Source: Myxococcota bacterium (GTDB lineage: Bacteria; Myxococcota_C; UBA6777). Taken from it: 6,292 nucleotides of DNA. Shown in pieces: positions 1 through 6,292 of the stretch (positions are counted from its first letter, which is position 1; each line of letters begins with the position of its first letter). The notes under the pieces are model-generated. The model had not been told where the DNA came from. It saw only the letters and a program-made list of their open reading frames with translations, and made no database searches. The translations under genes were made by a program, and so were the position numbers. The stretch is from contig CAUJFU010000119.1 in NCBI GenBank assembly GCA_963169055.1, positions 1-6,292 of the forward strand. Direction: 5' to 3'.

Positions 1-1524
1 AATCTGGATCACCTTGGCTTTGAAGCCGAACTGTTCAAAGCAGCGGACAAACTGCGCGGAAACATGGAGCCATCCGACTATAAGCACGTTGCATTGGGGC
101 TGATCTTTCTCAAATACATCTCGGATAGTTTTGAAACCAAACACAAGGCATTGCTGGCCGAAGATGCACAAGCAGCGGAAGATCGGGACGAATACACAGC
201 GGAAAACGTCTTTTGGGTACCGAAGGTGGCGCGTTGGTCGCATCTCCAAGCGAATGCAAAACAGACGGAGATCGGGACGTTGATCGATGATGCGATGCGC
301 GCCATCGAGAAAGAGAACCCTTCGTTGAAGGGTGTACTGCCGAAAGAGTACGCACGTCCGGCGCTGAACAAGATCATGTTGGGGGAGTTGATCGATCTGA
401 TCTCAGGGATCGCGCTGGGGAAAGAGGGTGCTCGTTCCAAAGATATCTTGGGTCGGGTGTACGAATACTTCCTCGGCCAATTCGCAGGCGCAGAGGGAAA
501 GCGAGGTGGAGAATTCTATACGCCGCGCTCGGTGGTTCGGGTGTTGGTGGAGATGTTGGAACCTTATACAGGACGGGTGTACGACCCTTGTTGTGGTTCG
601 GGTGGGATGTTCGTGCAATCGGAAAAGTTTGTGACGGAACACGGCGGACGGATCGGGGATATCGCGATCTATGGTCAAGAGAGCAACTACACGACGTGGC
701 GACTGTGCAAGATGAATCTCGCGGTGCGTGGGATCGAAGCGGATATCAAATGGAACAACGAGGGGAGCTTTCACAAAGACGAATTACACGATCTCAAGGC
801 AGACTTCGTGCTTGCGAACCCTCCGTTCAATATCTCGGATTGGGGTGGAGATCGTTTGCGCGAAGATGTGCGGTGGGTGTTTGGGAAGCCGCCTGTAGGG
901 AATGCAAACTACGCTTGGTTGCAGCACATTTACCATCACCTCGCGTCGAATGGGACGGCAGGTGTGGTGCTGGCGAATGGTTCGATGAGTTCCAACCAAT
1001 CGGGCGAAGGAGAGATCCGCGAAAAGATGCTCAAGGCGGATGTGATCGATTGCATGGTGGCGTTGCCGGGCCAGTTGTTTTATTCGACGCAGATTCCGGC
1101 CTGTTTGTGGTTTTTGGCGCGGAACAAAGCTCCGAAGGGATGGCGAGATCGGCGCGGTCAAGTGTTGTTCATCGATGCCCGAAAGATGGGGGTATTGGTG
1201 GACAGGACACGAAAGGAATTGACGGATGAAGATGTCCAGAAGATCGCGGACACCTATCACGCTTGGCGCGGCGAACCGAAGGCGGGGAACTATGCGGATA
1301 TTGCGGGGTTTTGTAAGAGCGCTACGTTGCAAGAGATCGATAAGCACAACCATGTGTTAACACCCGGACGCTACGTGGGTGCGGAAGAACAAGAGGATGA
1401 TGGCGAACCGTTCGAGGAAAAGATGTTGCGACTCGCTGCGTTGTGGCGAGATCAACGCAAAGAAGCCGCCAAGTTAGATGAAATGATCGATGCGAATTTG
1501 CGGGGGCTTGGCTATGTCGAATGA
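1..1524 (+). CDS. hsdM: Type I restriction-modification system, DNA methyltransferase subunit HsdM (5' end outside window)
   Basis: HsdM transfers a methyl group from S-adenosylmethionine to adenine N6. It works as a complex with HsdS, and also inside the full restriction enzyme with HsdR. The frame is open from base 1 and gives 507 residues (numbered here from base 1). The first Met, at 64, is not the start: the 21 residues before it (including [10 protein letters not shown]) run straight into MEPSDYKHV, the usual HsdM N-terminal helical region, so the start lies upstream. The catalytic domain follows, with EFYTPR at about 171-176, the SAM-binding motif DPCCGSGG at about 195-202 (bases 583-606) and the catalytic NPPF at 273-276 (bases 817-828). 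These are the hallmarks of N6 adenine methylases of the N6_Mtase family. The C-terminus is polar and helical, as expected for contact with HsdS. The gene ends by overlapping hsdS by 11 bp. It appears intact and active; confidence in the family is very high. Confidence 0.97.
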   Translation, partial: NLDHLGFEAELFKAADKLRGNMEPSDYKHVALGLIFLKYISDSFETKHKALLAEDAQAAEDRDEYTAENVFWVPKVARWSHLQANAKQTEIGTLIDDAMRAIEKENPSLKGVLPKEYARPALNKIMLGELIDLISGIALGKEGARSKDILGRVYEYFLGQFAGAEGKRGGEFYTPRSVVRVLVEMLEPYTGRVYDPCCGSGGMFVQSEKFVTEHGGRIGDIAIYGQESNYTTWRLCKMNLAVRGIEADIKWNNEGSFHKDELHDLKADFVLANPPFNISDWGGDRLREDVRWVFGKPPVGNANYAWLQHIYHHLASNGTAGVVLANGSMSSNQSGEGEIREKMLKADVIDCMVALPGQLFYSTQIPACLWFLARNKAPKGWRDRRGQVLFIDARKMGVLVDRTRKELTDEDVQKIADTYHAWRGEPKAGNYADIAGFCKSATLQEIDKHNHVLTPGRYVGAEEQEDDGEPFEEKMLRLAALWRDQRKEAAKLDEMIDANLRGLGYVE

Positions 1525-2737
1525 TTGGAGCGAAGTAAAGTTGGGGGACGTGTTGGTTCTTCAGCGTGGTTTCGACCTTCCAGAAAAAGATCGCCGCTTT
1601 GGTGCTTATCCTGTTGTTGCTTCAACCGGAACTGTTGGGATGCACGACAAAGCGATGGCTCAAGGGCCGGGGGTTGTGATCGGACGTTCTGGAAGCCTTG
1701 GAGGGGGGCAATTCATCGAAAACGACTTTTGGCCTCTGAACACAACGCTTTGGGTAAAAGATTTTAAAGAGAACCATCGAAGGTTTTGTTACTACCTACT
1801 GAAATCTTTGAATTTTTCTCAGTTTAATGTTGGGAGTGGTGTTCCGACGTTGAATAGAAATCACATCCATCCAATTCTTGTGCGATTGCCGCCTATCCGA
1901 GAACAACGAGCCATCGCGCATATCCTCGGAACCTTGGACGACAAGATCGAGTTAAACCGCCGAATGAACGAGACGTTGGAGGGGATGGCGCGTGCGATGT
2001 TCAAGGCGTGGTTTGTGGATTTCGAGCCAGTGCGTGCGAAGATGGAGGGGCGTTGGAGGCGGGGCGAATCGTTGGCGGGACTTCCGGCGGAGTTGTACGA
2101 TCTGTTTCCAGAGAGGCTGGTGGATTCAGAGTTGGGGGAGATTCCAGAGGGTTGGCTGGTGTCGTGTGTTGGGAGTGGTTTTTTCGTGACGATGGGACAA
2201 TCTCCACCGGGGGAAACATACAACCAAGACGGTGAAGGCGTTCCTTTTTACCAAGGCCGTACGGATTTTGGTGTTCGCTTTCCGCAACGCCGCGTCTATT
2301 GCAACGCAGCAAAAAGACTTGCAGAAGAGGGAGACACGTTGGTGAGCGTGCGTGCGCCTGTGGGTGATATCAACATGGCGAATGAGAAGTGTGCGGTAGG
2401 ACGGGGCGTTGCAGCGGTTTGCCATAAAAGTAAAAGTAGATCTTATACGTATTACTTTATGTTAAACCTTAAAAGCGTATTTGGTCGTTTCAACGCAGAA
2501 GGGACAGTTTTTGGCTCCCTCAATAAGTTTGATTTTCATAACATACCCTGTGCCGAACCCCCTTTGTCGGCTGTCAAATTGTTCGACAGCACAATGAGTT
2601 CGATAGAGAACCGAATCAAATTACTCTTTGATAACATTGAATTGATGTGTTCCATTCGCGATGCACTGCTACCCAAACTGATATCGGGAGAGTTGCGTGT
2701 GAAGGATGCGGAAGATTTGGTGGGTCGGGCGTTGTGA
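1514..2737 (+). CDS. hsdS: Type I restriction-modification system, specificity subunit HsdS (two target recognition domains)
   Basis: HsdS chooses the bipartite DNA site recognised by the methylase and the restriction complex. The ATG at 1514 gives 407 aa beginning [12 protein letters not shown], which fits the usual start of these proteins. An in-frame ATG at 1490 would add eight residues inside hsdM and is less likely. There is no good Shine-Dalgarno, only a G-run at 1502-1506, so the 11-bp overlap with hsdM (ATGTCGAATGA) suggests translational coupling. Layout: TRD1 about residues 5-122 ([35 protein letters not shown]); central conserved helical region about 125-206 (PPIREQ at 126-131, WFVDFEPV at 166-173); TRD2 about 207-346 (LGEIPEGW at 207-214, then [29 protein letters not shown]); distal conserved helices 347-407 ([17 protein letters not shown]). 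Two tandem Methylase_S domains and normal length indicate a full-length protein. The DNA target cannot be read from sequence alone. Confidence 0.96.
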   Translation: MSNDWSEVKLGDVLVLQRGFDLPEKDRRFGAYPVVASTGTVGMHDKAMAQGPGVVIGRSGSLGGGQFIENDFWPLNTTLWVKDFKENHRRFCYYLLKSLNFSQFNVGSGVPTLNRNHIHPILVRLPPIREQRAIAHILGTLDDKIELNRRMNETLEGMARAMFKAWFVDFEPVRAKMEGRWRRGESLAGLPAELYDLFPERLVDSELGEIPEGWLVSCVGSGFFVTMGQSPPGETYNQDGEGVPFYQGRTDFGVRFPQRRVYCNAAKRLAEEGDTLVSVRAPVGDINMANEKCAVGRGVAAVCHKSKSRSYTYYFMLNLKSVFGRFNAEGTVFGSLNKFDFHNIPCAEPPLSAVKLFDSTMSSIENRIKLLFDNIELMCSIRDALLPKLISGELRVKDAEDLVGRAL

Positions 2738-2868
2738 GCGTGTCGGGTGTGGAGTGACATGATGTGTCGGGGAGAAGACTGATATCAACGGAGTAAAGCA
2801 ACAGACCTGTGAACGAGCCGATGGATGGGCGTTTGGGCTTGACGGGTGAAACTGTAAGGAGCGGCATC
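2738..2868 (+). other. Spacer between hsdS and hsdR (131 bp)
   Basis: No gene is supported here. The longest Met-led reading frame confined to the spacer, starting at 2759, is only seven codons. A GTG at 2809 is in frame with hsdR and would add 20 residues, but their sequence is unlike HsdR N-termini. An 8-bp direct repeat, GTGTCGGG, occurs at 2740-2747 and 2764-2771. I see no terminator hairpin followed by T's and no convincing sigma-70 promoter. The simplest reading is that hsdR is transcribed together with hsdMS and translated from its own strong ribosome binding site. The spacer contrasts with the overlapping hsdM-hsdS junction. Confidence 0.6.
2856..2861 (+). promoter_or_regulatory. Shine-Dalgarno site that sets the hsdR start
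   Basis: AAGGAG is followed by seven bases and then the ATG at 2869. This near-consensus ribosome binding site decides for the ATG at 2869 over the upstream in-frame GTG at 2809, which has no comparable site in front of it. It also means hsdR translation does not depend on coupling to hsdS. Confidence 0.88.
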
Positions 2869-5800
2869 ATGGCGTTTTTGTCGGAAGCAGCGTTGGAAGA
2901 GGCTTTGTTGGGCCAGTTGCGGGGGCTAGGCTATCGCGTGGAATATGGGGAGGAGATCGGGCCAGATAGTCACCGCCCTGAGCGCGAAAGCTACGACGAA
3001 GTGGTGCTAAAGAAGCGGTTGGAGGCTGCGATCTCGCGGTTGAATCCGAAGATTCCTTTGGAGGCACAACAGGACGCATTTCGTCGTGTGATGCAATCTG
3101 AGCGCCCGTCTTTGTTGGAAGAAAACCGCCGATTGCATGGGATGATCACGGAGGGCGTGGATGTTGAGTATTACGCGGAAGATGGGACGTTAGCGTCGGG
3201 GAAAGTACGCCTTGTGGACTTCGACGTCTTGGAGCAGAACGATTGGTTGGCGGTGAACCAGTTTGTGGTGATCGATGGGCCAAACAACCGTCGTCCCGAT
3301 GTCGTGGTGTTTGTTAATGGCCTACCGTTGGGCGTGATCGAGCTAAAAGCGCCGGGGAGCATGGATGCAACGTTGTTGGGGGCGTACAACCAACTCCAAA
3401 CGTACAAACAAGATATTCCGCAACTCTTCCGTAGCAACGGGGTATTGGTTGCTTCGGATGGTTTGATGGCGCGTGTCGGATCGTTGTCTGCGGACTTTGA
3501 GCGTTTTATGCCTTGGCGGACAACGGACGGTCGGTCGATTGCACCGAAAGGAACGGCAGAACAGGAAACGTTGGTGGAGGGTGTGTTTGAGCGAAGCCGT
3601 TTGTTGTCGTTGCTACGGGACTTTACGGTGTTTGCACAAGATGGAAGTGGTTTGTTGAAGATCATCGCGGGGTACCACCAATACCACGCGGTGCGCCACG
3701 CGGTTGATTGCACGTTAAAGGCGTCGTCTCCAAATGGCGACAAGCGGGTGGGCGTAATCTGGCACACGCAAGGTTCAGGAAAGAGCCTATTGATGGCCTT
3801 TTACGCGGGCCAATTGGTCAAGCATCCAGCGATGGCGAATCCGACGTTGGTTGTGTTGACGGATCGCAACGACCTAGACGATCAGTTGTTTTCGACGTTT
3901 TCGATGTGTCGTGATCTGCTTCGCCAAACGCCGATACAGGCGGAGGGAAGGGAGCATTTGAAAGGTTTGTTGAATCGTGCTTCGGGTGGGGTGATTTTTA
4001 CGACGCTACAGAAGTTCGGAGAGGTCGAGGGGGCGCTAACAGCACGTCGTAACGTGGTGGTGGTAGCTGACGAAGCCCACCGCAGCCAGTACGGGTTCAA
4101 AGCGAAGTTGGACGCAAAAACGGGCGAGATCTCCTATGGTTTCGCAAAGTACATGCGGGACGCGTTGCCGAACGCATCGTTTATTGGCTTTACGGGAACG
4201 CCGATAGAAGCGGATGATGTGAATACACCTGCTGTTTTTGGCGAATACATCGACATCTACGACATCAGCCGAGCGGTGGAGGACGGTGCAACGGTGCCGA
4301 TCTACTACGAGTCACGGTTGGCGCGGATTGAGTTAGACGAGGAAGAGAAGCCGCAGATCGACGAAGAGGTGGAAGAACTGTTGGAGGATGAAGTAGCGGA
4401 AAGCCGCGAACGAACGAAGCAAAAGTGGGCGACGGTAGAGGCGCTGGTGGGGAGTGAGAAGCGGTTGGCGTTGATCGCAGAGGATTTGGTGAGGCACTTT
4501 GAGTCTCGGATCTCTGCGCTCGATGGGAAGGGGATGATCGTGTGTATGAGCCGTCGTGTTTGCGTGCATTTGTACGAGGAGATCGTGAAGATTCGTCCAT
4601 CGTGGCACAGCGACGAAGACAACGCAGGCGTGATCAAAGTGGTGATGACGGGATCGGCATCTGATACGCAAGAATGGCAAGCGCACATCGGGAACAAGGC
4701 GCGGCGCGATCTATTGGCGAAAAGAGCGAAAGATCCGAAAGATCCGCTACGTTTGGTGATCGTTCGTGATATGTGGCTGACGGGTTTTGATGCACCGTGC
4801 ATGCACACAATGTACATAGACAAGCCGATGCGTGGGCATGGTTTGATGCAAGCGATAGCCCGTGTGAACCGTGTTTTTCGGGATAAGCCCGCAGGTTTGG
4901 TGGTGGACTACATCGGGATCGCACAAAACCTCAAGTCCGCGTTGGCGCGTTATACCCCGAAGGATCAGGCGAATACGGGTGTAGACGGTGAGGAAGCGGT
5001 GCGGGTGATGTTGGAGAAATACGAGGTCGTGCGTGAGATCTTCTATGGCTTCGAGTACGCTTCGGCGCTGAGGGGTACGCCGCAACAGCGGTTGTCGATG
5101 ATGGCGGGTGCGATGCAGTGGCTTTTGGAGAGGGAGGAGGCTTGGGCTGCGAAAGAGACGACAAAGGAGGGGAAGAAGGCGGCAAGACGGCGTTATCAGG
5201 ACAAGGTGTTGGAGCTATCGAAAGCGTACGCTTTGGCGGGTGCCTCGGAGGAAGCGCAAAAGCTTCGTGAGGAGGTAGGTTTTTTCCAAGCGCTCCGAGC
5301 AGCGTTGATCAAGAGCAACACGGGATCAGGCGTTCTCCAGAAGGACAGGGAGTTTGCGATTCAACAGATCGTAAGTCGAGCGGTGATTTCGACGGAAATC
5401 GTGGATATTTTTGCGGCTTCAGGATTGAAGAGTCCGGATATATCGATCTTTTCGGATGATTTTTTATCGGAAGTGGGGCAGCACGAGAAAAAGAACCTTG
5501 CGTTGGAGACGATGCAGAAACTGTTGCGTGACAGCATCCGTTCGAGATCGAAAGCGAACGTAGCGGAATCGCGGGCTTTTTCGGAGCGTTTGGAGGAAGC
5601 GGTTTCGCGTTACCATGCGAATGCGTTGACGACAGCGGAGGTGTTACAGGAATTGATCGAATTGGCGAGGGAGATCCGTGCATCGCGTCAAAGGGGCGAG
5701 GAATCGGGGTTATCGGAAGACGAGATCGCATTTTACGATGCGTTGGCGCAGAACGAATCGGCGGTGGAGGTGATGGGGGACGAACAGTTGCGCGTGATAG

Positions 5801-6015
5801 CGCACGAGTTGTTGGTGAGTTTGCGTGAGAATGTGACGGTAGATTGGGCGCATCGGAACGCAGCCCGCGCACGGATGCGTGTGTTGGTGAAACGGATCTT
5901 GCGGAAGTACGGCTATCCGCCCGATCTACAGGACAAAGCGGTGCAAACGGTACTTCAACAAGCCGAGGCATGTTTACGCTACAGCGGGGAGTTTCAAGCG
6001 GTTCTCGGTGGGTGA
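2869..6015 (+). CDS. hsdR: Type I restriction-modification system, restriction/translocase subunit HsdR
   Basis: HsdR joins the HsdM-HsdS complex, pumps DNA past it using ATP, and cuts unmodified DNA at a distance. The ATG at 2869 is chosen because of AAGGAG seven bases upstream and because [14 protein letters not shown] is a typical HsdR N-terminus. It gives 1048 aa, a normal length for the family. Domains: an N-terminal HSDR_N nuclease with D144, E158 and K160 (RRPD, then IELKAPG) forming a PD-(D/E)XK site; SF2 motor with Walker A TQGSGKS at 300-306, LTDRND shortly after, DEAH at 401-404, FTGTP at 441-445, WLTGFDAPC at 636-644 and QAIARVNR at 661-668; an acidic stretch at about 480-515; and a helical C-terminal region from about residue 830 that resembles the HsdR C-terminal assembly domain (DUF3387 type). 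No frameshift or missing catalytic residue was seen. It lies 131 bp after hsdS on the same strand, probably in one transcription unit. Confidence 0.97.
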   Translation: MAFLSEAALEEALLGQLRGLGYRVEYGEEIGPDSHRPERESYDEVVLKKRLEAAISRLNPKIPLEAQQDAFRRVMQSERPSLLEENRRLHGMITEGVDVEYYAEDGTLASGKVRLVDFDVLEQNDWLAVNQFVVIDGPNNRRPDVVVFVNGLPLGVIELKAPGSMDATLLGAYNQLQTYKQDIPQLFRSNGVLVASDGLMARVGSLSADFERFMPWRTTDGRSIAPKGTAEQETLVEGVFERSRLLSLLRDFTVFAQDGSGLLKIIAGYHQYHAVRHAVDCTLKASSPNGDKRVGVIWHTQGSGKSLLMAFYAGQLVKHPAMANPTLVVLTDRNDLDDQLFSTFSMCRDLLRQTPIQAEGREHLKGLLNRASGGVIFTTLQKFGEVEGALTARRNVVVVADEAHRSQYGFKAKLDAKTGEISYGFAKYMRDALPNASFIGFTGTPIEADDVNTPAVFGEYIDIYDISRAVEDGATVPIYYESRLARIELDEEEKPQIDEEVEELLEDEVAESRERTKQKWATVEALVGSEKRLALIAEDLVRHFESRISALDGKGMIVCMSRRVCVHLYEEIVKIRPSWHSDEDNAGVIKVVMTGSASDTQEWQAHIGNKARRDLLAKRAKDPKDPLRLVIVRDMWLTGFDAPCMHTMYIDKPMRGHGLMQAIARVNRVFRDKPAGLVVDYIGIAQNLKSALARYTPKDQANTGVDGEEAVRVMLEKYEVVREIFYGFEYASALRGTPQQRLSMMAGAMQWLLEREEAWAAKETTKEGKKAARRRYQDKVLELSKAYALAGASEEAQKLREEVGFFQALRAALIKSNTGSGVLQKDREFAIQQIVSRAVISTEIVDIFAASGLKSPDISIFSDDFLSEVGQHEKKNLALETMQKLLRDSIRSRSKANVAESRAFSERLEEAVSRYHANALTTAEVLQELIELAREIRASRQRGEESGLSEDEIAFYDALAQNESAVEVMGDEQLRVIAHELLVSLRENVTVDWAHRNAARARMRVLVKRILRKYGYPPDLQDKAVQTVLQQAEACLRYSGEFQAVLGG

Positions 6016-6049
6016 GGTGGTGTCAGGCTGGGCGGGATTTCTTGTTGAT

Positions 6050-6292
6050 TTAAAACGACAACCCCAGAGACAATTCGATGGTCTTTTCGATGGTCTTGTC
6101 GAGAGAGTTTGAATGCAACTGCATCGTTGCATTCAAACTTCCCGAAAGCTGTCCACGCTCTCCACGCTTTGTCGTTAGGTCGATTTGGAAACCGGCGTTC
6201 ACTGTCTGCTCGATCTTGCCCACGGAGGTTGACAAGCTTAGATTCACGGGACTTTTGTCATACGAAATTCCGACGGTTCCACGAATGTCTGT
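6050..6292 (-). CDS. C-terminal part of an unidentified beta-rich protein, possibly an outer-membrane beta-barrel (5' end outside window)
   Basis: On the - strand a frame is open from the right edge (6292) to a TAA at 6050-6052, giving the last 80 residues of a protein whose start lies beyond the window. A GTG at 6245-6247 lies in the frame, but the open frame continues upstream with similar sequence (GTVGISYDKSP), so it is probably not the start. The protein alternates polar and hydrophobic residues (VNLSLSTSVG, AGFQIDLTT, LSGSLNATMQL, IELSLGLSF), separated by short polar turns such as KRGERGQ, and ends in Phe. Known outer-membrane beta-barrels have such strands and a C-terminal aromatic residue used for BAM-dependent insertion, so that role is inferred, not shown. 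The coding DNA holds a 14-bp inverted repeat and two tandem duplications. It converges on hsdR with a 34-bp gap and appears unrelated to restriction. A secreted beta-sandwich or repeat protein is an alternative. Confidence 0.68.
   Translation of the reverse strand, partial: TDIRGTVGISYDKSPVNLSLSTSVGKIEQTVNAGFQIDLTTKRGERGQLSGSLNATMQLHSNSLDKTIEKTIELSLGLSF
6074..6097. repeat. Exact 12-bp tandem duplication encoding KTIE-KTIE
   Basis: TTCGATGGTCTT occurs twice with no gap, at 6074-6085 and 6086-6097. Read on the - strand it is an in-frame duplication of four codons, giving KTIEKTIE just before the final strand LSLGLSF of the partial protein. Identity at all 12 bases, including the third codon positions, suggests a recent slippage event. 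It falls in a predicted turn, where extra residues would be tolerated. Confidence 0.85.
6106..6139. repeat. Perfect 14-bp inverted repeat (hairpin) inside the downstream partial gene
   Basis: The left arm AGTTTGAATGCAAC (6106-6119) and right arm GTTGCATTCAAACT (6126-6139) are exact reverse complements around a six-base loop, TGCATC. On the - strand it encodes SLNATMQLHSNS without breaking the frame. No run of T's follows on either strand, so it is not a classical intrinsic terminator. It lies 91 bases past the hsdR stop. It could act as a hairpin in mRNA, a binding site for a dimeric protein, or a scar of local rearrangement; the sequence does not decide. Confidence 0.85.
6149..6166. repeat. 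Nine-base tandem repeat with one mismatch, encoding RGE-RGQ
   Basis: CTGTCCACG (6149-6157) is followed directly by CTCTCCACG (6158-6166), differing at one base. On the - strand this encodes RGE then RGQ within the predicted turn KRGERGQ. Together with the 12-bp duplication and the hairpin it makes three repeat structures within about 100 bases of one gene. The unit is short, so chance or selection for a charged turn cannot be excluded. Confidence 0.6.

Noticed and set aside
588-1229. Open frame of 213 codons on the + strand in another frame of hsdM
   Set aside because: It overlaps the catalytic core of hsdM, which has clear motifs in its own frame; the alternative translation is rich in Trp, Arg and Gly and has no recognisable domain.
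2759-2782. Seven-codon frame in the hsdS-hsdR spacer as a leader peptide
   Set aside because: Too short, no ribosome binding site of note and no attenuator-like hairpins after it.
2839-2870. Promoter for hsdR based on TTGACG at 2839-2844
   Set aside because: There is no acceptable -10 element at the right spacing, and transcription would begin at or beyond the hsdR start codon.
3171-3767. Open frame of 198 codons on the - strand inside hsdR
   Set aside because: Antisense to the nuclease and start of the motor region of hsdR; low-complexity translation and no family resemblance.
5309-5971. Long open frame of 220 codons on the - strand inside hsdR
   Set aside because: It lies wholly antisense to the conserved C-terminal part of hsdR, and its translation is rich in Pro, Ser and Arg without any domain, as expected from the complement of a G-rich gene.
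6106-6139. Intrinsic terminator for the hsd operon
   Set aside because: The stem is strong, but neither strand has a run of T's after it, and it lies within the coding sequence of the convergent gene. A weaker role in termination cannot be excluded.
6106-6139. CRISPR repeat (GTTTGAAT...TTCAAAC resembles some repeats)
   Set aside because: Only one copy is present, with no regularly spaced repeats or spacers, and it is inside a reading frame.
1-6292. Novel defence system or extra cargo gene within the locus
   Set aside because: All + strand coding capacity from 1 to 6015 is accounted for by standard hsdM, hsdS and hsdR with intact motifs; no transposase, integrase, tRNA or additional gene was found in the window.

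Overview
The window holds almost all of one type I restriction-modification locus, in the order hsdM-hsdS-hsdR on the + strand, followed by the 3' end of an unrelated convergent gene on the - strand. Overall GC is near 50-55% in the conserved parts. In hsdR, leucine is mostly encoded by TTG and the + strand is rich in G over C. The organism cannot be named from this. The downstream partial protein looks like the end of an outer-membrane beta-barrel (alternating residues, terminal Phe), which weakly suggests a Gram-negative bacterium. I could not run a database search, so all family calls rest on motifs and recognisable conserved stretches.

Layout: (1) 1-1524, hsdM, the N6-adenine methyltransferase subunit. 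It is open at the left edge, because the reading frame runs in from base 1 with typical HsdM N-terminal sequence. (2) 1514-2737, hsdS, the specificity subunit with two target recognition domains. It overlaps hsdM by 11 bp. (3) 2738-2868, a 131-bp spacer ending in a strong ribosome binding site. (4) 2869-6015, hsdR, the restriction and translocation subunit with a PD-(D/E)XK nuclease, an SF2 helicase motor and a C-terminal assembly domain. (5) 6016-6049, a 34-bp convergent gap. (6) 6050-6292 on the - strand, the C-terminal 80 residues of a beta-rich protein. Its coding sequence contains a perfect 14-bp inverted repeat and two short in-frame tandem repeats.

Together HsdM and HsdS form the modification enzyme, and adding HsdR gives the complex that cuts DNA lacking the host methylation. 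All three genes look intact within the window: no frameshift, no internal stop, and every catalytic motif I looked for is present. Both hsdS recognition domains have patches clearly richer in A+T than the flanking conserved DNA, as expected if specificity modules are exchanged horizontally.

This is a known class of defence system. I see no undescribed system here and no extra cargo gene within the locus. The least explained feature is the cluster of repeats in the downstream gene.
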